Of a stretch of 64,000 nucleotides of DNA, positions 1-13,787 are shown piece after piece. Source of the stretch: Timema cristinae. Lineage: Eukaryota > Arthropoda > Insecta > Phasmatodea > Timematidae. The DNA is taken from positions 119,288,556 to 119,352,555 of the forward strand of contig JBCFYV010000012.1 of NCBI GenBank assembly GCA_039000515.1. The letters run 5' to 3'. The notes beneath the pieces are model-generated. The model did not search any database and was not told the DNA's origin. It saw only the letters and a list, made by a program, of their open reading frames with translations. Both the position numbers and the translations under genes were made by a program. Numbering within the stretch: position 1 is the stretch's first letter; every line of letters begins with the position of its first letter.

Positions 1-690
1 GGACGTGGGCTAAACACTCGTGATAACATCCGCAAACAGAGTGAATGTGTGGTTAAACTTCGTAAATAAACCAGCAAACTAAGTGGACTGGGTTTAAACA
101 CTCGTGATAACACCAGCAAACAAAGTGAATGTGGTTAAACACTCGTGATAACACCAGCAAACAAAGTGGACTGGGCTAAACACTCGTGATGAACACCGCA
201 AACAAGGGGAATGTGGGTTAAACACTCGTGATACACCAGCAAACAAGTGAATGGGCTTAAATACTCGTGATAACATCCGCAAACAAAGTGAATGGTGTTA
301 AACACTCGTGATAACACCAGCAAACAAAGTGGACATGGGTTAAACACTCGTGATAACACCAGCAAACAAAGTGGACATGGGTTAAACACTCGTGATAACA
401 CCAGCAAACAAAGTGGACGTGGGCTAAACACTCGTGATAACACCGCAAACAGAGTGAATGTGGTTAAACACTCGTGATAACACCAGCAAACTAAGTGGAC
501 ATGGGTTAAACACTTGTGATAACACCAGCAAACAAAGGGGACATGGGTTAAACACTCATGATAACACCAGCAAACAGAGTGGACGTGGGCTAAACACTCG
601 TGATAACATCCGCAAACAGAGTGAAGTGGGTTAAACACTCATGATAACACCAGAAAACAGAGTGTATGTGTGTTAAACACTCGCGCAATC
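1..690. repeat. 42-bp minisatellite, left end outside window
   Basis: About 16 head-to-tail copies of a 42-bp unit containing AAACACTCGTGATAACACC and AGCAAACAAAGTGGACATGG. Starts at 300, 342 and 384 show the period. Units differ by small indels and substitutions. Open frames on both strands here come from the repeat and are not genes. Confidence 0.95.
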
Positions 691-2600
691 AAAGAGTAGA
701 GATGAACTAGTAACTCCAACTTAACTATTTATATTCATTAATCCATATCTAACCAAAGTGCGGAATAAATTAATCCTAATATTCAATTTGTGATCTTTAT
801 TTTATGTTATCTTTAATTTAAATCAAACCCAGTCTGATAAATGTTTGGAAAAATGTAACTACCTGGTGGCCGAACACAATATACTTAAATATTTAGATCT
901 AGCGCTAATATATAAACTCACACACATGATCAGGCCTTATACCAAGCCGGTCATAATCTCAACCCAGAACACCAGGTCGGTTATGACCGCGTCGTTTGAA
1001 GCAGCGTATGAATCATGTTCTTATTTTCATTGTAAAATCATATTGTTGTGATCGGCCCCTTTTATGTTTCTATCCATCTTTCTGTACCTTCTTCCAAATA
1101 TAACAATTTAATACCTAAAGTTAAACAATGTATTTCCCCTAACATTAATAATGTTTAAATACTTAAGCTTTGATTCGGCCTCGAGAATATTTCATGCTAT
1201 TCGGTTAAACTCTGCACACCCATTTTACTAAACTTAAAACTATTTTCAAATAAGATTTATATCTTAGAACACAGGTCTTAAAAAAAAATTAGATTGAGTT
1301 GTATTAAATATTAAAAACAGCAGCCATAATTAAATGAGGAAATGCATAAGTAAAATTTAGAAACTAATACCTAATTCAATGGTCACAAAATACTGTACTC
1401 TCTTGAATATGGTAACAATGCTCCCTCGTCAAGCCATTAACATCTACGTTATTTCAACCAATACACACAAAAAAAACAAAAAACAACGAACCACAAAAGC
1501 CTGGTTCATGGTCAAAAAATTAAATGCTATACAGCTAGTCAAGAAATATTGTTGGATATGAGTGATAGCATAATAACGTAAGATTATGTAAGACATAATT
1601 ATCAATTTTTAATTGAATTTATTTTATTTAACAAATCGGAACCTAATTCTGGTTTTGGGAAAGAATGGTCACATTAATCTGTATTTTGTGGTCATCTCTG
1701 AGTGATGGAACACTCAGGCTTGTCTTGTCGTTTATGTTGGGGAAGTAATGTCAACCTCTTATGGTTCCTGCTACTGCGAATAGGCCTCATTGAAGGAAAC
1801 ACGCGCACGCACACACACAATACTTCAACTGGCTAAAGGATTGTGTGTACCAGACTATGGGTCCATGTACTATAAATAAGTATAAATCTGTTCCCTAGAC
1901 ATGACTATATTTGATAATCTCAGGGAAGAAGTTAATTTTGGCCGAGACAGTGTCTTCCTAATATTCTATATTTAAATAGGCTACAAACCATGAGGGTGTG
2001 GGCACATTGCCCCCCCCCCCCTCCCGCCCAAAGCTGTTCTCTATAGAAAGGGAGGGAGGGGGGAGTTCTGATATTTTGATCAATCAAATTATTACTCTAC
2101 AATGAAACAATCAGATAAAAAAGAGAGCAATAAAGAGCATGTATGGATAGTTAAGGAAAGAGAATATTTCTGAATGGGCACCCTACCCTTCCCTGGACAA
2201 AAAATATACCAGCACTGATGTTTATTTATTTTAAATTACTTAAATAAGTATAAAAGTGTTTAATTTTAACATATTAATATTCATATCAAAGAACGATATT
2301 ACGATTCCTCAACACTTGCCATTTCAATTCTTTTCCATGTATCTAACCTAACATTACAAATATGTTATTTGTTTACTGTGATGTATTAAAAAAAACTACA
2401 ATGTGTAAAAACAAAACTCTTAATACAACCAGGTTTGAGCTATATAACTAGGATACAAAGTAATGTCGAGCCTATATAATATTTGCCGATATTAAACTGA
2501 AACGAAAAATAAATTAATAAGCGACATAAATGAAAAATTATTCTACTCTGAATGTTGCCATTTTAAATCCAGAAGTTTCATTTTTAGGGGATCGTGAGCT
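691..2600. other. AT-rich DNA without recognisable gene
   Basis: No splice-bounded coding segment or repeat family was recognised. It contains a poly-C run near 2011-2022 followed by a purine-rich stretch and short CA repeats near 1805. Confidence 0.5.
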
Positions 2601-2639
2601 AAGAATCGAGGAATTGAATTTGATATCGTCAGTATTAAA

Positions 2640-3070
2640 ATTACTTGACACTTTTATTGTTCAACAATTCTCCGCTACAGGGACTCTACTAACATCAAGA
2701 ACAACTTGAGGGGGGCTCCCGAGGTTGCCGAGATATTGCCAATCAGATGTTGCGCTTAGGTTAGATATTGACAAAACCTTCAACAGTACAACGAAATTGT
2801 TGTTTATTGGAATGAAAACAAAATTACATTCTATGACCCTCTAGACTTGTAAACATAGTTTAAAAGTTGACATTTTCCACTCTGAGCTAAATGTCCGGGA
2901 AATGAAAGGTAACTGTTATAAGAGCATAGAATGGATCTTTGTGAATAGAATGATGTCATTTTATAGGGGGGAGGGGTCACAACACATTGTATTGTCAATT
3001 GTATTTTCCTCCTCCTCTATTTGTTCTCCTACTGTTGGACAGCTCCACCCAAGAATGTTATAGACCCATT
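2640..3070 (-). repeat. Dispersed repeat, copy A (unexpanded)
   Basis: Its reverse complement matches 22960-23930 over several hundred bases (for example the CTATGTTTACAAGTCTA and TGATTGGCAATATCTC blocks). The part around 2920-3030 matches 30960-31115. It has a single copy of the segment that is tandemly amplified at 23020-23620. No coding capacity was recognised. Confidence 0.75.
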
Positions 3071-4288
3071 TGTTTTCTGGCATTTAGTATTTTCTGCCCG
3101 ACAATTCTAGCGCCTTAACTTAAAACATGCAGGTCACACCAACAATGTACTTTTTATCAATTTTTTGACCATGAACCAGGTTCAAGTTTTCATTTCTTTC
3201 ATCAGTCTTCAAGTTTTTTTTAACAACATGCCTGCTATTACATGGATTCTTAAAAAGTCAATTTTATTTGTAAAGTTTGCATGTTAAAACTATCCCTAAG
3301 AGTAATACAGTTATGAACATCCAAATTACTCATGTTTAAAGTAAAAAACTATTAATTTATGTATAAACTTATAAAATGGCACCCAACTATTTGCATTACA
3401 GAAATGCATGACTGTAACAGGCATTTTTTACATTTTTTTTGACAACATTTATTTAACAAACAGCTCTTTCGGTTTTTACACCAACTAGATAATTTTCACC
3501 TAGAGTAAATTTTTGTTTAGTATTCAGATGTATTAAAAAACAAAAATGTCAACCCCCACATGAAGCTTAAAAGATTTATGTTCCACATACGCACACCAAT
3601 ATGTGAAGAATCACTCTGCATACAATAATAATACTAGCGCACAAAGCCAAAAGATATGAATCAAAGACGCCAACTTTAAATATGATTCGTGCAACAGGGA
3701 TAGTATTGATAATTTATGTGTGTTAACATTTTTTTTAGGGATAAAATAAATTCCCCTCTTGAAGGGCAAGAATTATTTGTCCATATTAAAAAAGGCGCGC
3801 TCCCACAAGAAATCGAATAGCATTTTCTTTCGGTTACAGAATAGCATTTCTTTCGGTTACAGACCAACTCTTTTTAAAACAATATTTACATGCTATTTAT
3901 GATGATGAAAATTAAAAAATTCTGCACAACATACAGTCATAATTCTTCCATTCATTTTAATTTCATAATTGGTAGGGATAATTATCAACTTTTAAAAAAA
4001 ACATAATTGAGTCTACCGACTTTCCAGGTCTATAGGAATTTTGATTGAAAAAAAAAAGTTTAACTCTACCAAGGTGCCTTGCTTGAAATTATTTCCCTTC
4101 AAACTGATTTATTAGGAACTATTTTCAATATCTTTGAAGCTTTGCAAAAACATACTGAGCTTTTTTTTATATTGAATTGGCATAACTTATTTTGTATGAC
4201 TATCAAGTTGGCGTTCCAGTGGTGTAGGTCTGTTCGTCTATAACCTTTCTCAACCTATTTGGTTTACACTTGGTTCGTTAGGTTAAGT
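3071..4288. other. AT-rich DNA including likely Caskin 3' UTR
   Basis: No other gene seen. By position the right part should hold the 3' untranslated region of Caskin, transcribed leftwards from 4288. Confidence 0.5.
4108..4113 (-). promoter_or_regulatory. Possible polyadenylation signal of Caskin
   Basis: AATAAA on the minus strand about 175 nt downstream of the Caskin stop codon. In DNA this AT-rich such hexamers are common by chance, so this is only the first candidate. Confidence 0.3.
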
Positions 4289-4406
4289 TCACTGGTTGAG
4301 TCCTTGTCGTTTCTCTTCTTCCAACATGGCGTCGAGCTCATCGGTAAGGTTGGCAAGCATGTTGCCGATATCATTCAGCACATCGGCAGGCTCCTGTCCA
4401 GCAGCC
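4289..4406 (-). CDS. ckn: Caskin last coding exon: conserved C-terminus and stop
   Basis: 118 nt: 1 nt finishing Arg, 38 codons and TGA. Acceptor ATGTTCTCCTCAG. It encodes [20 protein letters not shown] then [18 protein letters not shown] (residues 703-740). An amphipathic helix of the form DIxxML(A/D)xLxxxLDAML ends Caskin proteins across animals, so this is the true C-terminus. The plus-strand frame at 4259-4501 is its shadow. Confidence 0.9.
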
Positions 4407-7400
4407 CTGAGGAGAACATTAAGATAAGCAGTGAATCCTTCGCTCGTGTAACTCTAAGACGACGAGATATATCGTGTAACACTCTAAGACGACGGAGATG
4501 ATAAAGACAGTCGGAGGCCGGGTAATGCTTGTTTCTTACACAGGTTATTTGGTATAGAGCAAAAAGTCTAAATTATAGGGAGGGATAGCCAGCACAATTA
4601 ACAGAGTTCTACTGAGATAAAAACAATACTTTCTCTAACCGAGGGGACGAGAAAGTTAAAATTGGGGAAACTATTATTTAGGCTTGTTTACATAACAAAA
4701 TTACACATACATGCGAATCACACTTTTCGTACTTACAAACATTTGAGTCGAAGATGGCCGTGTTATCTGATATCTCTAAATCTTAATTGATTGCTCATAA
4801 AATTTCTCCTGCCGAAGAATGGGACTAATGTACACCAAAAATTTCATAATTTTGTGTTTTGTAGTGATTTAGTTGTGAACTATGGGGCCTAGAGTTTAAG
4901 GTTAATGTGTAGGCCTTGCCTTTCTAATCTCCTTTCAATGTTTAATTCAATACAGCAGTTTGGCATCCTAAATTTAAGAATGAGAAATTTAGCCATAATT
5001 CTACATCCATATTACTTTAGTTTGAGTGGGTTTTTTAAATAATTTTTAGTTGACAAAATAATTTTGTATTTACCACAAATTAGGTTGTCTATCATTGTAC
5101 AGTGTTTTTACACGGTTTTATAATATATATATATATAATATATAAAAAATTTCAAGGGATTAGGAAATTATTAAATGTGAAATATGTTTATTTTTGTCGC
5201 TTTGACCATACCTCTCTCTGAGTGCTTTCTGACTAGAAGCGAGATCAGTGGCGGAATGCTGAGATCGCAGCGGAGGCACAAACTCTGAATAACAATAAAC
5301 ATTTACTCAATATTAGAACATTTAAAAACCAAGCAACTGAAATCAACCTTTAATAGTCAATATAAACTACATATGATATATTTGTATCTTATAAAACAAA
5401 CACTGAATAAACAACCGTGTTTCGTTATAATACAACATCCAGGCAATCAACATTTGTTGTTAGCACAGGAGAAACAAAATCTATCACTTTTATTTTTGGT
5501 GTTTAGGTTCAAAATCAATGTGGTTTATTTTTTCAGACTAGTATTTAAATTCTCTTTCTTCCTATTTTTAATTAAATTCCTCTTTGTCCAATGTATGATT
5601 TTCTTTAACATCAAAAAATACCCCTGGCTTCCCATGTTCTCCTGATTGTACGCACCACGTACCGTTACCAATATAAAAGCTTCGCTAAATGAACGCAGGA
5701 CTCTTAAACCATTTCTAAGCTTTCCGATAATGGGTCAGTTGACCCAAGTAACTCTCTGAAAGGCTAAGTGTTAATGTATTTAACCATTTAAGATGTTTTG
5801 AGTGTTCCAAGAAAAGTAGTGCTCAATGTAAAGAGAATAGCAGGAAGGGCCAGATGGAGAAATATTTGTGACTGGTTGAGCTTGTGACGTCACTCAGTAC
5901 ACAAACCAATGTGTTACATACACAAAGATATATGGAAGATAAACTAAGTTGCTAAAAATCAGGTCACATTTTAAAATTTAAAATCATAAATAAACTTCTA
6001 AAATACACACCAGTGTTCAATTAATGTCATTACTCTAATTATTTTAAAATATTAAAATATAGCTGCTATATAATGAATGATGTAAGCAACGACATAGTCA
6101 AATTCCCCCAAGTGGTGCTACCTTTCTATTCTCTTTACATTGGTATTGCCCCCATATCTGATAGTAATACGTTCCAAGACCCGCAACGGTTACTTGAAAC
6201 TACGGATGATACTGAACAAAATTTGATTTGCTAAAAAATATCTTAGCCTATTGTAGATGTCACTATTGGAAAGGACATTACGGCTTCTCTTAGGCTCAGA
6301 AGCACTACCAGCATCACTTCTGTTACACTTTGGGGCCACTATTACAGTAAATAAAGGCTTTCTTAACACAAACACTTCCATAATGTGGCAACTAATGTAA
6401 GCAGTGAGAACGTTAGAAGCAGAAGGGAGGCAAGTTCTACATGGAAGCACGAGTATGGGAACAAAGGAAGCTGAATTCAGGACATACTCGCTTGGCGCAC
6501 TGTTTGAAACTTACGACCTGTTTATATTTATTTGGGCGGTGGTCAAGCGCGGATACTGAACCAGTCGATATGGAGGTACTACTGTATATCTCATAAAGTG
6601 ATTTATAAATTTATCATGTGCTTCCATGTGTTCCACATCCTGAAACTTCATACATAAGGAGCCATTAGCCCAAAACCAAAAAGGACACAGAAATCCTTCC
6701 CTCACAAAAAAATAGCATGATTGTTTTTGTACTATAGAAAACTGATTTCATAAAGCGTGTGACCTCGTAACCCTGACGGTGGTAGAGACGTCACACCTGT
6801 TTGGGGGTAGTCCATCGTAGAGAGGGTGGGATGCGGTCGGGCGGTTCTCTGCTTGATGGTGCCGGCGTTCTCGTTAGCGAACGGCAGCGAATCAGACTCT
6901 GTACTGGAACTCGACTACAAATACAAACAGACAAACGTTATCGAAATTAAATTTATCACATTATGTTTTTCACCCCTTTTTAAAATAAAAACTCTTTTAT
7001 TTGTGGATAACAATTTGATACCCAGAATGTCCTGACTGTCCCTGGAGGAAACCGCCCCAAATTTGAGTCTTGATCCAGTACTATGGAGGGCGTGTTTTGT
7101 ACCCTCCCTCTAGGAAAATTGTGATGCATTTATTCTTAATCCTCTTTCTTATTCCTAATTGATAAATCACCCACAATTTTAATTTATTGATAAAAAATAA
7201 CTATTTGATGACAAATGTATTAAAAATAATGCTCCATTTAGATTTGGTTTTTTTCAAAATAATCATTATTACCTGTTCAGGCTATATGTTATAATTACTC
7301 TAATAGAGAATAAGAAACATTTTAAAGGTAATCTACCCACATTTGCGTGGAGGGAGAGTTTAGAAAAAAAAACCACTTCAGTTTATCTGACCAGGATTTG

Positions 7401-10400
7401 AACCCCAATCTCCCCATCTTCATCAGGCCGGTCTAACAGGAGAGTGACACCTTAGACCATTCGACCACTGAAGCAGGTTTCAAAATCATTAAAATGAGAA
7501 AATAAAATAATTGCGAATATTAAACCAATAAAGTGGTAGCCATTTGAAATGTCTATCCCTAAAAAAAAGTAATCATTTCAGGACTACTTTTTATCTATTA
7601 TGCATTAACTTTAAATATTGGATAAAAACAGGAGAAACTATTATTTAGGCCTATTTATAAAACCGCATAATGCTAAATTTTTTAGTATTCTGTAGCTACA
7701 GACATTACAAACAATAATCTATGTTTTTGACTAAACTTTAACAACGTCGTCTTATAAACATGTAAAACCATCCAGATTTAAACAGTATGAGATAGTTTGA
7801 TCGTAAACTTGAGATCAGGGCTGTATAGTCAGGAATGGGTGGAGTTGAAGCAAGAGTCGGTAAAAATGATACTTCTCCCCGACTCTGGCTTTAAAATAAA
7901 CTTGTAAAATTATAGCAATATATATGGTAAATATATCATTTTAATCTTATACGTTTTTTATTATTTAAATCAATATTTGTAATTTTGATTGACAAATTTA
8001 TTCAAATATAATTCACAATGTCAAAGAAGCTTCCTATGAAGTAATCTGTATTGGATCATTTTACTGTAGTACATTTTTAATTACTAATTAGTATATATGA
8101 GCCATTTCTGAAGGAGTCAAGAGTTGAATGCTTGGCGTGTCGACTCCATAGTTGAGATGAGTCAATTTTTTTTCTAAGAAAATGCATTAAGTGCAAGAGG
8201 TTCACATTATTCCTTTAATTGCTCTAAAAAAAAGGAATTGTAGGTAACAAATACGTTCCCATTATTTTATAAAATGTGAATTCACATTTAGCTAAGTGGT
8301 AAGTTAATGCTCTGGGCTCTGAATGTTAAATTTGTTCAAAATTTTGGTTTAATCACTAGTAAACATAACTGTGAAAAAGATAATCAAATTTGAAAATATA
8401 TTTATAATACTAATTACATTATATTATATTTATGTATGTATTTTAGTCTCAAATATGAAATTTTTGCAGGGCCATTAATCTTTAATATTTTAAAGGATTC
8501 AAAGACTCGAAATAAATTGGTTTTGCGGTAATTAATTGTAAAAGGGAGCTAATTCTACCCAACGTTGCCTAGAATTGAAGCTGGGACTCATAGAATGAAA
8601 AGGTGACTAACCTTGAAACTAGCGTCAGAGCCATTCCTGCTCTGCTGCAGGGCGAGGCTGGCAATAAGCTCCTGCTCCACGGCCGACGCAGACTGGAGGT
8701 CCCCGGCGCTGGCGGACCCAACCCCCCATGACCTGGTCAAAATAGAGGGGATAGAAGGGGAAGAGAGACCATCAAATTTCTCTCTGAGAGGTGGGGAGGA
8801 AGGTGCTGGGGGTGGAGGGAGGGGCAGGTCATCCCCCGAGTCCAGCGCATCGCTCGATGGGTAGGAGGGGAGCGGCAGGAGGGGGGAAGGGGCGGAGGAG
8901 TGGAGGTCCACCGTCACCGTGCTCATGTTCCGGCCGTCAGAGGCCGTAGGTATTGGACCGCTGCAGTCTATGACTATGTCGGCCTCACCGCGGGACGATT
9001 GTCTCTTCGGGGGCGACGGTGGGCGTTTCTTTGGTGTGCATCTCGGTGACTCGTTCCCTTTCTGTGGTGGGGGCATATCCCCTCGGTACGAGTAATTCTC
9101 CAGGTTGTATTTACTGATATCTATCATTTCCCGCGGCGAGGACTTGTACGTCCCACAGTAGTTGACGGCCGGTTTCTCGAACTCCTGGACGGCAAAGTCT
9201 TGCCGGGTCTTGGCGATGATCTTGGCCACGGGTCTGGGCCGTACGAGTCCTCGGGGCCTGGGTAGGGTCCCTCCACCCTCATGCAGAGCTATGGCCTCGT
9301 TGGTCGGAGTGATGTCTCCGTCGTCGTAGCTGCGTGGTCGCCACCCTCCAACTTGATGCTGGTAGTAGAAGGTCTGGTGTTTCTCCGCGCTAAACGTGTG
9401 GTGCGTCCTCTCCACGCTGCCATCTTCCAAGCTCTCCAGGGACTTCCCGCGACCCCCTCGAATCTACAGGGGAATAAGACCTCTGTGATTTAAGGGAGAG
9501 ATGATATGTTCCGGAATTTCAGGTCTAACTCTTCAATGCTCCACTAATTGAGTTAACCTAATTGTTTCTATAAAGCAATAAGTACATGGTTAATTAATCG
9601 ATAAACCAGTGGAGTCTGATAATTAGCTCAGCCGATAGCGTGTTTGTCTACAGAGTTTAAGGTACCGGGTTCAATTCCTGGCATGGCTGAAAAATGTATC
9701 ATAGGTGAAATGTGGATTTACCCTTCACAGTGACGAGTTATCGGCTGTAGGAGGGAAATGGGGAGGGGGTCTGGGTGTTGTGTGTTTGTTCTTGAGAGTA
9801 GTTGGTATATAATTAGTTCAATTGTGTTTATTTTTGGTCTTTCATCTCCTTTCTTCCAATTATTTTATAGTTATATATCTTGCATTGTAAACTTTTTTTT
9901 TTGTCAAGGTATCAACCAACGTGCATGTTCTGAACCAACTAACCGTCTCAGCAGATGACGTAAAAACTAACTTAAATCTAAAATAGACACAACATCCAGC
10001 ACCCCCCCCCCCCCCCCCCCCCACACCCTTGGTCATTAATTCATCACCGTTAACGGGGAAACCTACATTTCACCAATTATAAATTTTAGGGCCATTTTGG
10101 GAATTGAACCTGGGATCTTTAGTTCAGTATCTAAGACACGCTACTGCTGAGAAAAAGTGTCAAAACTATCATAAGCTAATATTTAACCAGTTTATAAGAT
10201 ACTATTATCATAACAACAGTAAATACTATACTGCACACTGTAGAGTAAATTTTGTAACTATAGTGTTTAACTATTTTACAACTTAACACCAAAATAAAAC
10301 ACGTAAATTTAGAATGATAATGTTTTGAAAAGATTCTACTCAAAACTTGACTCACAATTAACTTGATCTGGTATAATTTGACAAAAAAAAAAGGTCAAAT

Positions 10401-13400
10401 ATACTCTTAAACATCATCATTCTCAGTTTATAATTAGAGTTTAAATTTCAATGAATTAGAAGAGTTTTTTTTTTACCTGAGTATATTTTAAAACATGTTT
10501 ACATTTCAGTAAAAAAGGAATTGTATTAAAATCAAATTATCCTAGTGTTATTATATTATTTGAGCATGCTAGTAACAAAGACATGCAGTGGTGGTTTCAG
10601 CTAACATTAAACATGAGTTTGAAGGGGTATAACAGGGTTTTGACAAGAGCCATGCTATCAAAACCTGCCGTCAAAACAAAGATCGACTACAAGCCGTGAT
10701 TTAACAACTAAGACAGACACCCCTCTCCACCCCACCCCCCTTTTGTGTTGTACACTGCCCATCGTCTTACTTTGCGAACACAGGTGACTCGTCAATTCGA
10801 GTAAAAGCACTTAGAAAGAAGGAAAGAAAGAATATAGATGATAGATAGATATATCAAGAATGGCCGCTACGTCTGAAATAAATAAACAAGTCAGAGAGTT
10901 TGGATTGGGAAAATAAAGGTCTAGGAATTTTAAACAAGGATGTTATTCAATTTAATGTGTAGTGCTATCTAATAGTTTTATTAACTATGGATGTTTGACC
11001 TTGCAAAAAAATACTTTATAAAAAGGAATTTAGTTCTTGTCATTTATCTTATTATAGTTTGTTAATTTCTCATCTTGTTTTAGATGTTTTTAAAAAAAAA
11101 GAATTCTTTATTCAATGCTTTTAGTGCCAAGAGCCAATCTGATTCGGTTTGCCTTCTATCGTTAAAAGTGCTGGAGCCAATGAGGTTGGTTTTCCATATT
11201 TGTGCTAGTTCTAGCATTAATAGATAATAGGGTAGGATTGTAAAATGTCATTAGAAAGAGAACATTCCCCTCATACTATTTTATACAAGGTTGGCAACAT
11301 AAATCAACTGTTATTAGCTGCTATTCAATTGATTTAAGATATTGTAGGCAGAAATGGCTCAAGATTTTCTAGCCTAAGATGTAAATTACAAATTTCCTGT
11401 AGTATTTCTCTTCCCCCCCCCCCCCCTCCTCGACAACTATTGCACTATTAGATAATCATATTAAAAATATGTTTTTTTAATATGTATGAGTTAGATTTAT
11501 TTTTATTCCAAAGTAAGGCTATATTTTTTTATTAGTTTAATAGATATAGCTTTTTATTTAAAATGTATTTATTATATATTATTATAGAACAGTACATGAA
11601 AATGATATAACAATCTGAAAAATCACGTCATTAATAACAGTTTGGCAATTTTTCTTGTACAAGCTACAAAAATTATGAAATAGGAATGCCACTGAAGGGT
11701 TAAATTAAAAATAAGATATCTGTAAAAATTCTCTGATCGACAATTTTTCAATTTAAACTTTAATGGTTCTCCTAAAATCAGTAATAATATTGATTGCTTG
11801 TATGAAATTTCTGCCAAGATATTGAAATGACAAAAATTTAATCTAAAAGTGTTAAATAGTGGTAATGTGTGATGCCCTTGGCTGAGATATAAGCGAAAAG
11901 GGCAATACGTAAAGTAATCAACACAATTAAAAAAAAGTCCTTTGTGAAATTTTGTATTAAACTTTCTTCCTTACAAGGGCCACCTTGGTAATCGATAAAT
12001 TGCTGCTCAAACATTCAGATCTGATGCATTATTTCAAAACATGCCTCACTCCAAAAATAAAGTCGAAAGATTCCAACAGGGCTCTTTTTACTTAAAAAAA
12101 CCTTTATCTTGAGTTTTATTGATAGAATAAAATGCGACATTAGCTCATTTTCAATGAGTGTTTACTTCTAAACAATACAGTAGTAAGAAGTTTTGCAGAT
12201 TTCTTTCCCATTGACATGACAGAGGGTGGTTGTTTGTGAAGGGTAAAAGGGAGTAGAAGCTTAGACAGAATAAAGAAGTAGTTCCATAAAAAGACACAAA
12301 CCATTGTATTTTAAGCTGTGTTGCCTGACAGTGATTGATACTTTCTCAATGACTGAGGCGGCCTTAAGAGTAATATGGAAAAATAAGTTTTGTTAACAAA
12401 TTTAATTTTTGCATAACATAAAACAGCTGGAAATTATTCTTTAATTTGACAGTTTATACACATCATTTTCCTTACTAACTTTGTGTGTTTATAAATAAAT
12501 TGGTTACATTTATGAAATAATTCAAAGTTAAGCAAGATGAGGTAAACATTCTTTATCTATTTCTTTCAATTATTTAAGAAAAACATTAAAAAAAACTTAA
12601 TTAAAATCAAATTTTGAATGTGGGGATAATACTAATGGTTTAGAAAAAAAAAAAATAGTGAAAAGGGGGAGAGAGGGGGCTATCATTTTGGAATTATAGA
12701 AAAATTTTGAGATTAGAGGTCAAACTCTAGATATAAAGAAGAAATAAGAGAGAAGGGACAACAGAGCAAAGATATATTCAGAAATGAGAAGATATTTTAA
12801 ATAACTGAAAATACAACATTTAAAAACCACTACATACGAACAAAATTTTCCTGAGGATAGTAACAGAGTTGGAAATATAAAGATGTGGAAACATACTTAA
12901 AAATTAAATAGTAACTACAGTAGAGTCTCGGAAACTCAACATTTCGTGTAACTCGACACCTGCACGTGCACAAAGTTGTTGGTGTCAGTCATCACAATCC
13001 AAGGTCATTCAACTGTATAACCTCTCAGTTTGTTTGTTTAACTCGAGTGTAACAATCGAGCTGTCATGTTTTTTACAAGCGCTGTGTTTGTTAGTTTTCC
13101 AATTCAGTAACATGTTATTCGAATCAATACAATATTATATGTACAGGACTGTACTGCATATTACATGTATGTATATACACCAGTATATTAACACATAATA
13201 TATTGTACTGTACATATATTACTGTTACTGTAACATACAATACTACAGTACAGTACAACTGTACCTATATTATTCAATACTGTACTGTGATTTATGCTTG
13301 TTTTAATAAACATGCATCTTATGTAAGTTTATTCGTAAAACTCAACATTTCAATAACTCAACACTATCTCAGTCCAAATTAGGTCGAGTTTCTGAGACAC

Positions 13401-13753
13401 TTCTGTATTTACAAAGTTTACAGTCCCCTCAAAGTGTGTTTAGTTTGGTCTTCCACTACTTAATTGGATTCATAAATTTATGTTTTTAAGGTATAAAGGA
13501 AACGTAAATAAAATCATCTGAATACATTATAGCAAACTTCCGACTGAAAAGTTAATACAAACAGTCCAATTTTCAGAGAAGAGCTTTATATGATAGCTAA
13601 ACACACTGCTTTCATGTATTCATACTTCAAGTCATGTGATCTTCAGCCACAACTTTTGAAAGATATTATCAATACCAATAAAATAACACACATAATATAC
13701 TCAAATGTTATATTATGATTATTGGTCTTTAAATGTATACCTCTAAAAGGTCT

Positions 13754-13787
<34 letters not shown>

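Noticed and set aside
4259..4501. Plus-strand 80-codon frame
   Set aside because: Antisense of the last Caskin exon, which ends in a conserved C-terminus.
8613..8864. Plus-strand 83-codon frame
   Set aside because: Shadow of the proline-rich Caskin exon on the other strand.
9618..9690. tRNA genes at sites with A and B boxes (also 14727, 31273, 46400, 56400, 63893)
   Set aside because: No closed acceptor stems were found, several copies share a body and tail, and one family A copy has a proven target duplication, so these are SINE heads.
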